DNA of 27,651 nt, from NCBI GenBank assembly GCA_910585605.1, contig CAJUFL010000051.1, forward strand, positions 1-27,651, read 5' to 3'. Source of the stretch: an uncultured Lachnospiraceae bacterium (GTDB lineage Bacteria > Bacillota > Clostridia > Lachnospirales > Lachnospiraceae). How positions within the stretch are numbered: the first letter of the stretch is position 1; each line of letters starts with the position of its first letter. The position numbers were made by a program, and so were the translations under genes. Below, in pieces: positions 8,376 to 14,566 of this stretch. Below the pieces are notes generated by a model. It saw only the letters and a list, made by a program, of their open reading frames with translations, was not told the DNA's origin and ran no database searches.

Positions 8376-8454
8376 GTGGTCTGTCTTTAGGCAGGATCAT
8401 TCTGAAACGGCGTTCGGACTTTGTTGAGTGGGCGCCGTTTCTTTGCTATTTTTT
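8376..8454 (+). ncRNA. Candidate small RNA
   Basis: Transcription from the 8341-8369 promoter would begin near 8376. About 30 bases later, GAAACGGCG (8404-8412) can pair perfectly with CGCCGTTTC (8433-8441), followed by the T-rich tail TTTGCTATTTTTT, a rho-independent terminator pattern. The product would be about 75-80 nt and would overlap the 3' end of the minus-strand RHH gene by about 9 bases. No known RNA family is recognised. The hairpin might simply serve as the end of the convergent RHH transcript, but its tail favours the plus strand. Confidence 0.35.
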
Positions 8455-8625
8455 CAGGTTTTCATGCACCATGTCAATTCCTCTTCGGACAATATCGGAA
8501 CGGGAGAGTTTCAGTTCCTGTGTACATTCATCAAGCTTGTTAATTGTTTCTTTGTTTACACGTACAAATATCCTGTCCGTCATAGAGTTGTCAGAGGGTG
8601 GCCGTCCTGCCTTTTTTGACGCCAT
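8446..8625 (-). CDS. Ribbon-helix-helix (CopG/MetJ-Arc type) DNA-binding protein
   Basis: A 59-residue protein: a basic N-terminal arm (MASKKAGRPPSDNSMTD), a beta-strand RIFVRVNKET, then two helices (INKLDECTQELKL and SRSDIVRRGIDMVHENLKK). This is the ribbon-helix-helix fold of small dimeric repressors, often autoregulated or the antitoxin of a toxin pair. No toxin gene adjoins it. The ATG at 8625 is chosen because GAGAGGTG lies seven bases upstream; the frame is open further up, but that reading would include the promoter. TGTGC/GCACA half-sites flank the -10 region, so it may repress itself. Confidence 0.75.
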   Translation of the reverse strand: MASKKAGRPPSDNSMTDRIFVRVNKETINKLDECTQELKLSRSDIVRRGIDMVHENLKK

Positions 8626-8656
8626 TGTTTCACCTCTCTTTCCTGTGTGCACATTA

Positions 8657-8685
8657 ATCATATTACTGTACGCACAAGAAGTCAA
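8657..8685 (-). promoter_or_regulatory. Sigma-A promoter of the RHH gene
   Basis: On the minus strand TTGACT and TATGAT are 17 bases apart, close to consensus. TGTGC (8646-8650) and GCACA (8672-8676) half-sites flank the -10 element and could bind the RHH dimer. Confidence 0.7.
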
Positions 8686-8741
8686 TACATTTATGTTTTT
8701 ATTCTGTCCTTGTTTTTGTTCAATTTTTGTCTTAGTCAGTC

Positions 8742-8770
8742 TTGATATGGCAGTCTACTAGTTGTAGAAT
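8742..8770 (+). promoter_or_regulatory. Promoter of the BlaI-like repressor gene
   Basis: TTGATA (8742-8747) and TAGAAT (8765-8770) are separated by 17 bases. The left operator arm covers the spacer and the -10 element, so repressor binding would block polymerase. Confidence 0.7.
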
Positions 8771-8798
8771 GAAGGTATATTCTACAACTAGTAGACTG
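8751..8798. promoter_or_regulatory. Paired BlaI/MecI-type operators in a perfect inverted repeat
   Basis: Two perfect 20-bp arms (8751-8770 and 8779-8798) flank an 8-base spacer. Each arm contains its own dyad CTAC-N5-GTAG, the pattern bound by BlaI/MecI-family dimers. One operator overlaps the -10 element and the other the expected transcription start, just ahead of the AGGAGG of the repressor gene. This arrangement indicates autoregulation. Confidence 0.85.
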
Positions 8799-8819
8799 AA
8801 AGGAGGATAAGAGGATAAC

Positions 8820-9176
8820 ATGACAGAATATAAGTTAGGCGAAGTGGAGATGAAATTTGCAGATATTATATGGGAGAATGAACCCATTACATCAAGGGAG
8901 CTGGCAAGGATTAGTGAAGAGAAGCTCAATTGGAAAAAGTCTACTACCTATACAATTTTGCGTAGGATTTGTGACAGAGGATTATTTCAGAATGAGAATG
9001 GGACAGTAACGTCAAATGTATCTAAGGAGGAATTTTTTGCGAAGCAGAGTGAAAAATTTGTGGAAGATACCTTTGATGGTTCCCTTCCTAAATTTGTAGC
9101 TGCCTTTACTTCAGGAAAGAAGCTGAGCAGGCAGGATGTAGAAGAGATACAAAGGATTATTGACCAGAGTAAGTAG
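8820..9176 (+). CDS. BlaI/MecI/CopY family transcriptional repressor
   Basis: A 118-residue winged-helix repressor. The N-terminal domain (about residues 4-72) has the family pattern: LGEVEMKFADIIWENEPITS, then SRELARISEEKLNWKKSTTYTILRRICDRG containing the recognition helix, and a wing (LFQNENGTVTSNV). The C-terminal helices mediate dimerisation. In beta-lactam resistance systems the membrane sensor BlaR1 causes cleavage of this repressor. The twin operators directly upstream are probably its own. Its partner sensor gene starts 10 bases downstream but is destroyed, so the repressor may no longer respond to its old signal. An AGGAGG site lies in the leader. Confidence 0.93.
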   Translation: MTEYKLGEVEMKFADIIWENEPITSRELARISEEKLNWKKSTTYTILRRICDRGLFQNENGTVTSNVSKEEFFAKQSEKFVEDTFDGSLPKFVAAFTSGKKLSRQDVEEIQRIIDQSK

Positions 9177-9186
9177 GAGAAGAGGA

Positions 9187-10529
9187 ATGAGAGCATTTTT
9201 GATTCAATTGGGAATCAAGAGTTTGCAGACTTCTGTCATTATCTGTGTGATATTTGTCGTGCGGAAGATATTTGATAAAATGAATTTATCCAAAAAGTAT
9301 ACCAATATTTTGTGGAGCATGAAAAAACACACATCCAGCGGAAAGATATCTTAAAAAAATGCTTGCACTATGGATAACTGGTATCTATTGGTTTCATCCT
9401 TTTGCATGGATAGCTTTTGAGTTTATGTGTGTGGATATGGAAATTGACTGTGATGAAGATGCGGTTCAAAATATCGGGAGTGATAATAGAAAAAGGTATG
9501 CGGAAGTATTGTTTGACTTTTCGAAAAGAAAGGGATATTTACTGCCAACATTTTGTCCTTTGGGGCAGGTAACGTAAAAAATAGAATATGCAATATATTA
9601 AAGGATAAGAAGCGGCTGGTATTTGTAATGTATTTGCTATTATTACCACAGTGGTGCTTATGCTTGGATTTTTAACAGTAGAAAAGCGGATTGTAAAAGC
9701 AGATATAAGCACAAATGCCGGTATAGCGAAGGAAACTTCTGAAAGGGAAGAAAAAGCTTTTGAAAATGAAGAAGTGGGAACAGACAGGGATATAGAGGAG
9801 CAAGACAATATTGTGAAGAGCAGTCTGGCAGGGCACAGAGCCGGTTTTAATGAAGTGAAGCTGCACCTGTATATTCCGTAGAATATGCTGGATCTGGGAT
9901 ATGTCACAAAAGGACTTTGGTCAGAAGAGGATATGGAAGGGCTGGCACAGCAGGCAATGTGTGAACTTTATGACCTGACCGGGACACAGGTGGAGGAATG
10001 TTATTATTATGCGACGGACGGACATAGGTTGTTTTTGTTTTGCCATGTCAAAAGAGGATATGGATCACAGTAGAAATTTTTGTATGAGGCAGTTTTCAGA
10101 TGATGAAAGGGTAATTCCGTCAATCTATGTAGCAAATGCAAAACAGGTATCTTATTCCGTGGTGGATATGCTGGCACTGCCCGAAGGATATGAAAGGATG
10201 ACGGAGGCAGACAGAGCGGAATGGTTTGTGACACATTCAGGGCTATATAATGGTCAGAGCGTAAAGGCGGTTTATCAGCCTTATGACTGGGATTACAGGA
10301 TAAATCGTTGTCGGAAACAGATTTTAATGGAGATGCCTTTCCGGAAGAGAAAGATTTGAATGGTGACGGTATCTTATATTATATTATGCAGGAAGCCTCT
10401 TATGATCAGAAAACGATAGTAGATATGGAAGAGTACAAGGAATGGAGGGATTCCTATCTCGGTAAGGCAGAGCAGATAAACATTCCGTATAAGTATCTTA
10501 CACATACAAACATAAGTGGTATCCGGTAG
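9187..10529 (+). pseudogene. Decayed BlaR1/M56-family sensor-peptidase gene
   Basis: The start (MRAFLIQLGIKSLQTSVIIC) and first membrane segment are intact. The frame then jumps to the zinc-protease motif VEHEKTHIQRKDILKK (about 9315-9362, HExxH type) in a different frame, with the intervening membrane helices deleted. A further shift gives WFHPFAWIAFEFM and DMEIDCDE (typical M56 signature after HExxH) up to 9577. Additional shifts occur near 9575 and 9635, an in-frame TAG lies at 9879-9881, and two more shifts occur near 10040 and 10310. The last piece (FNGDAFPEEKDLNGDG onward) ends at 10529. The parent would be a membrane sensor that activates cleavage of the BlaI-type repressor. It cannot make a functional protein. 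Confidence 0.85.
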
Positions 10530-10608
10530 AAAATGAAGATAGAATAGGGAAAAAGATAAACGAAAGGGAGCGTCCCTCAGGTGATACTCCTTTTTGTAAA
10601 TTCATCTT

Positions 10609-10635
10609 TTGGCTTCATTGGGGATATGCTATACT
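10609..10635 (+). promoter_or_regulatory. Probable promoter of the two-component operon
   Basis: An extended -10, TGC-TATACT, ends at 10635; TTGGCT lies 15 bases upstream as a weak -35. The response regulator ATG is 40 bases further on. Confidence 0.5.
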
Positions 10636-10674
10636 GTGAATATGGAAAAGTTGCGTTCGGCAGGAGGGAAAAGT

Positions 10675-11379
10675 ATGCACTATAACTGTTTGATCATAGA
10701 TGATGAAACCGATTTGGCGAATATGACATGTGAATATTTTCAGGCATTTGAGGTGACCTGTGCCTGCGTGGGCAGTGCAGAAGAATATTTTTCTTTTATA
10801 AGGGAGAATACCGCAGATCTTCTGCTTTTGGACATTAATCTGAAGGAGGAGAGCGGTTTTTTGCTTTGCAGGAAAATCAGGGAGCAGTCGGATATTCCCA
10901 TCCTGTTTATCAGTGCCAGACAGAGCGATGACGATGTGCTGATTGCATTAAATATCGGTGGAGATGATTATATAAAAAAGCCATATACGCTGAGTGTTCT
11001 GCTGGCGAAGGTAAAGGTGATGTTAAAGCGGATGGGAGGCAGACAGGATAAAGAGGAGAAGGCAGACAATACTCTGCTTTCCTTCGGAGGTTTACGCTTA
11101 GAGGAGGATACGTTAAAAGCTTTTGTGAAGAATAAGGAGGTTATTTTAAAGGCAAAGGAGTTTAGGCTTTTAAAATGCCTTTTTGAGCACAGAAATACCA
11201 TTGTCAGTAAGGAAAAGCTTTTTGATATGGTATGGGGAGATGCCTATTTCAGCGATGGCACATTGAATGTGCATATCCGCAGACTGCGTGAAAAGCTGGA
11301 GGACAATCCAAATGAACCTAAAATGATCAAGACAATCTGGGGAACAGGATATATGCTGGAGATTGAAGATGAAGATTAG
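10675..11379 (+). CDS. OmpR/PhoB family response regulator
   Basis: A 234-residue two-domain regulator. The receiver domain (residues 3-115) has the acidic pair Asp9-Asp10, the phosphorylated Asp53 in LLDINL, Ser80 and Lys102 in KKPY. The C-terminal winged helix (about 140-230) includes LKAKEFRLLKCLFEHRN, VSKEKLFDMVWG and the recognition helix VHIRRLREKLE. Phosphorylation by the downstream kinase would let it bind promoters as a dimer. The ATG at 10675 follows AGGAGGG; an in-frame start at 10609 would lie inside the promoter. It overlaps the kinase gene by 11 bases. The probable target is the FtsX-type ABC transporter at 13809, as in Bce-type systems. Confidence 0.95.
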   Translation: MHYNCLIIDDETDLANMTCEYFQAFEVTCACVGSAEEYFSFIRENTADLLLLDINLKEESGFLLCRKIREQSDIPILFISARQSDDDVLIALNIGGDDYIKKPYTLSVLLAKVKVMLKRMGGRQDKEEKADNTLLSFGGLRLEEDTLKAFVKNKEVILKAKEFRLLKCLFEHRNTIVSKEKLFDMVWGDAYFSDGTLNVHIRRLREKLEDNPNEPKMIKTIWGTGYMLEIEDED

Positions 11380-12682
11380 ATATATAGCGGTCTCTTATAC
11401 GGTGCTGCTGCTTGGAATCATGGCAGTCATTTATATGACGTGTCAGAAGGAGAGTACAGTATCGATAGATATGGTACATTATAATGCACAGTTAAAGCAG
11501 ATAGAGGCGGGATTATCAAGAGCAGAGGAAAAAGAGGAATTAGAGCAGAGATTTGATTGTGAGATTTTATATCTCACAGATCAGGATTATGGGATTAGGT
11601 TAAATGAGTCTCTGAAGTCACAGGCAGTCATTCTGGATTTGAAAGATCAGGAAGAAATTATCGGGAAAGTAGTCTGGCGTGAGGGAGAAAAGCGTTATGA
11701 TGCCCTGCGCTATGATTTAATGCTAAAGTTGGAAATTGCCTGTGGAGTGATACTGCTTGCAGGACTTGCATTCTGCTTTATTTTTTATACACATTTTATG
11801 GCGCCCTTCAGACGGCTTCAGAGATTTTCAGGGGAGATTGCAAAAGGAAATTTTGATATACTGCTGCCGATGAACAGGAATAATTTTTTTGGAGCATTTA
11901 CAGAAAGCTTTGATTTACTGAGGGAAGAACTGAAACGTGCCAAGGAAAGTGAATATCAGGCAAACCGAAGTAAAAAGGAACTGATGGCGGAATTGTCCCA
12001 TGATATCAAAACGCCCCTTTCCACGATAAAGGCAACCTGTGAGGTATTGCTGTTAAAAGAAAAGAATCGGGATATAATGAATTGTGCTGATGTGCAAGCA
12101 GGTCATCAATTTTTATCAAAATTGGTGACAGATGATACCATAGAGAAAATCAATATTATTGCAGCAAAGGCAGAGATAATGGATGCACTGGTGGAAAATC
12201 TGTTTCAGGCGACGATGGAGGAGTTAGAGGTATTAAAGGTGGAACCGTCAGAGGAAAGCAGCTTACAGATTCAGGAAATATTGGATGAACTGAAATTCTA
12301 TGGAAATATAGCAATAGAAGGAGAAATACCGGAGTGCCTTGTCTATATGGATAAAGTAAGGTTATCCCAGGTTATGGATAATGTGGTGAGCAATGCCAAC
12401 AAATATGCAGGAACCGCAATCCATGTTTCCTTTGTGGAGGAAGGAGAAGGAATCTTAATTCGGCTTAGGGATGATGGACCGGGGATGCCAGAGGAGGAGC
12501 TGTCGTGTGTTACAGAAAAATATTACAGAGGAAGTAACACAAAGGGAAAGACAGGATCGGGGCTGGGGCTCTATCTTGCCAATATGTTTATGGAGCGGAT
12601 GTATGGGGGTATGGAGTGTGGGAATGTCAGAAGCGGTGATGGGACTGGATTTTTGGTGGTATTATTCCTGAAAAAGGTATAG
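11369..12682 (+). CDS. Sensor histidine kinase with HAMP-like linker
   Basis: A 437-residue membrane kinase. TM1 is at about residues 7-23, a 95-residue extracytoplasmic sensor follows, TM2 is at 122-140, then a HAMP-like linker and the H-box ELSHDIKTP with His211. The ATPase domain has the N-box (NVVSNANKYA, Asn342), G1 (DDGPGMP, about 369-374) and G2 (TGSGLGLYL, 396-403). About 25 extra residues (about 231-256) seem to separate the two helices of the dimerisation domain, compared with relatives I know. The ATG at 11369 follows GGAG by seven bases and lies inside the regulator gene, so translation is probably coupled. Confidence 0.93.
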   Translation: MKIRYIAVSYTVLLLGIMAVIYMTCQKESTVSIDMVHYNAQLKQIEAGLSRAEEKEELEQRFDCEILYLTDQDYGIRLNESLKSQAVILDLKDQEEIIGKVVWREGEKRYDALRYDLMLKLEIACGVILLAGLAFCFIFYTHFMAPFRRLQRFSGEIAKGNFDILLPMNRNNFFGAFTESFDLLREELKRAKESEYQANRSKKELMAELSHDIKTPLSTIKATCEVLLLKEKNRDIMNCADVQAGHQFLSKLVTDDTIEKINIIAAKAEIMDALVENLFQATMEELEVLKVEPSEESSLQIQEILDELKFYGNIAIEGEIPECLVYMDKVRLSQVMDNVVSNANKYAGTAIHVSFVEEGEGILIRLRDDGPGMPEEELSCVTEKYYRGSNTKGKTGSGLGLYLANMFMERMYGGMECGNVRSGDGTGFLVVLFLKKV

Positions 12683-12902
12683 AGGTTTTAATTGGTTTTT
12701 TGCTGCATTGAGGGGACAGCCCTTTAAATGAAATTTTGATATACATATAAAAGCCGCATGGATAAAATAATATATATTGGAATACTTCGTAAAAGGATAC
12801 ATCTTCTTTATCTGTTAAACATTTTATGGTATGCTGTACAAGGGATTAGGTCTTTAAATAGTTTCAGATATAAGAAAGATATTGAGAGTTAGGGAGGCAA
12901 AT

Positions 12903-13532
12903 ATGGTACTGCAAAATAAAATGGGAATTACTGATTCCGCAGAGCTTGCAAGAATAGAAGAGAAAATGAGTAAAACAAAAGCGGTCGCGTTATATGAAAA
13001 TAATATTGTTACCTCACGTGAAATAGGAAAATTTTCGGGACTGGCAAAAATTCACGCGTTTCTTTTTGAAGAAATATATGATTTTGCCGGAAAGATAAGA
13101 ACGGTAAATATAGCAAAAGGAAATTTTAGATTTGTGCCAGTAATGTATTTGGAAGCAGCTTTAAAAAGTATTGATGATATGCCACAATCGACTTATGATG
13201 AAATTATTGAAAAATATGTGGAAATGAATATTGCACATCCATTTCGAGAAGGGAATGGAAGAAGTACTCGGATATGGTTAGATTTGATTTTAAAAAAAGA
13301 ATTAAGATTAGTCGTAGATTGGAGCAGGGTGGATAAAGAAGATTACTTACTTGCAATGGAAAGAAGTCCAATAAAAGATATAGAGCTTAAAGTTTTGCTT
13401 AAAGATGCGTTGACAGATAAAATTGATAATTGGGAAGTGTATATGAAAGGCATTGATACAAGTTATCATTATGAGGGATATCATGCTTTTAAAGCTGAAG
13501 ATTTGCAGATTAGTACAACGAACACTAAATAA
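12903..13532 (+). CDS. Fic domain protein, class III (self-inhibited AMP-transferase)
   Basis: A 209-residue Fic protein. The catalytic motif HPFREGNGR lies at residues 112-120 with His112; the nucleotide-binding flap region is near FRFVPVMYLEAAL (75-87). Fic enzymes transfer AMP from ATP to Ser, Thr or Tyr of target proteins. The C-terminal SYHYEGY (187-193) fits the inhibitory [S/T]xxxE[G/N] motif, with Glu191 expected to block ATP. A C-terminal inhibitory helix defines class III, and the overall sequence strongly resembles Neisseria meningitidis NmFic, which modifies DNA gyrase. No separate antitoxin gene is needed or seen. The ATG follows AGGGAGG. The gene is more A-rich than its neighbours and stands between a two-component operon and a transporter operon, so it may be a later insertion. 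Confidence 0.93.
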   Translation: MVLQNKMGITDSAELARIEEKMSKTKAVALYENNIVTSREIGKFSGLAKIHAFLFEEIYDFAGKIRTVNIAKGNFRFVPVMYLEAALKSIDDMPQSTYDEIIEKYVEMNIAHPFREGNGRSTRIWLDLILKKELRLVVDWSRVDKEDYLLAMERSPIKDIELKVLLKDALTDKIDNWEVYMKGIDTSYHYEGYHAFKAEDLQISTTNTK

Positions 13533-13613
13533 TTTTACGTTAAACTTGTCTTTGATTCCATCTGCTGTGTCATAAAAAGACTTAATATTCGTTGTACTAG
13601 TGAGGAAAATAAG

Positions 13614-13787
13614 ATGATAAGCGGATTTAAGAAACAGTTAAGAAATAGACAAGGAACAGCTCAAGATTTTAGTGCTAATATAGTTTACAATGAGGATGTC
13701 AAAGGAAAGGATGTGGCATCCTTATTTTGTGTATATTGTGAGGCGGATGTAAGAGGAAACAGAGTTTCGCAATTGCTTAAACACTAA
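13614..13787 (+). CDS. Small hypothetical frame (57 residues), doubtful
   Basis: An ATG after a weak GAGG opens a 57-codon frame (MISGFKKQLRNRQGTAQDF to NRVSQLLKH). Its 3' end lies in the dispersed repeat found also at 4112-4133, where another frame likewise ends in ENRVLQLLD and a stop. That suggests a fragment of a repeated element or relic rather than a functional gene. No domain is recognised. Confidence 0.25.
   Translation: MISGFKKQLRNRQGTAQDFSANIVYNEDVKGKDVASLFCVYCEADVRGNRVSQLLKH
13757..13778 (+). repeat. Short dispersed intergenic repeat, copy 2
   Basis: Matches 4112-4133 at 20 of 22 positions (core AAACAGAGTTT-Y-GCAATT-R-CTT). Like copy 1, it lies just upstream of an ABC transporter gene, here 30 bases before 13809. 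Confidence 0.5.
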
Positions 13788-13808
13788 AGGGACTGGAAGG
13801 AGAAAAAG

Positions 13809-14564
13809 ATGGCAGCAATTTTAACGGCAAAAGATTTATGTAAGACATTTTCCAACGGAAGCGTTCAGCAGCATGTATTAAAAAACTTAAACTTATCCAT
13901 AGAGCAGGGGGATTTTACCGTAGTAATGGGAAGTTCGGGTTCGGGAAAAAGTACATTACTCTATGCACTTTCTGGTATGGACCGACCGACGCTTGGCAGC
14001 ATAAGGTATCATGACGAGGAAATTTCGGGGTATTCCAATGATAAGCTGGCGGTTTTCCGCAGGAATCATTGTGGATTTGTATTCCAGCAGAATTACTTAA
14101 ATGATACGATGAGTGTTCTGGATAACGTTATGGTGAGCGGTTTGTTAGTGACGAAAAACAGAAAAGAACTGGTCAGGCGGGCAAAGGAGAAGCTTTTGGA
14201 AGTGGGACTGTCGGAAGCATCTTTTGCCAAGTTCCCGGGTCAGTTATCCGGCGGGGAACAGCAGCGGACGGCGTTGGTCAGGGGGATCATTAACCAGCCG
14301 GAAATCCTGTTCGCAGATGAACCCACAGGAGCATTAAATTCTGAAAATACGGAACGGATTTTGAAGATACTGACAGGGTTTCATGAGAACGGGCAGACCA
14401 TTGTCATGGTTACCCACGATATGAAGTGTGCAAGGCGGGGAAACCGGATTCTCTATCTGAAGGACGGAACGATTACCGGAGAGCTTTTACTCGGAACTTA
14501 TGTAAGCGGGAATCAGGAGCGTCATGAAAAGCTCCGCTCATTTTTGCAGGAAATGGGGTGGTAG
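13809..14564 (+). CDS. ABC transporter ATP-binding protein (MacB/BceA type)
   Basis: A 251-residue ATPase. Walker A GSSGSGKST is at residues 41-49, the Q-loop around Gln93-Gln94 (FVFQQNY), signature LSGGEQQR at 146-153, Walker B LFADEP at 167-172, and the switch His203 in VTHD. Sequence type and its FtsX-type partner place it in the MacB/BceA/LolD group, which drives mechanotransmission, removal of peptide antibiotics from their lipid targets, or signalling to a cognate kinase rather than ordinary substrate passage. ATG follows GGAAGGAG. It overlaps or abuts the permease gene, which begins three bases after its stop. Confidence 0.95.
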   Translation: MAAILTAKDLCKTFSNGSVQQHVLKNLNLSIEQGDFTVVMGSSGSGKSTLLYALSGMDRPTLGSIRYHDEEISGYSNDKLAVFRRNHCGFVFQQNYLNDTMSVLDNVMVSGLLVTKNRKELVRRAKEKLLEVGLSEASFAKFPGQLSGGEQQRTALVRGIINQPEILFADEPTGALNSENTERILKILTGFHENGQTIVMVTHDMKCARRGNRILYLKDGTITGELLLGTYVSGNQERHEKLRSFLQEMGW

Positions 14565-14566
14565 GG

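Noticed and set aside
10553..10596. Terminator after the blaR1 relic
   Set aside because: The possible GGAG/CTCC stem is only four to five pairs with mismatches, too weak to call although a short T-run follows.
12683..12902. Promoter for fic around a TATGCT element near 12830
   Set aside because: The extended -10 is acceptable, but no -35 at proper spacing was found, so it is not listed.
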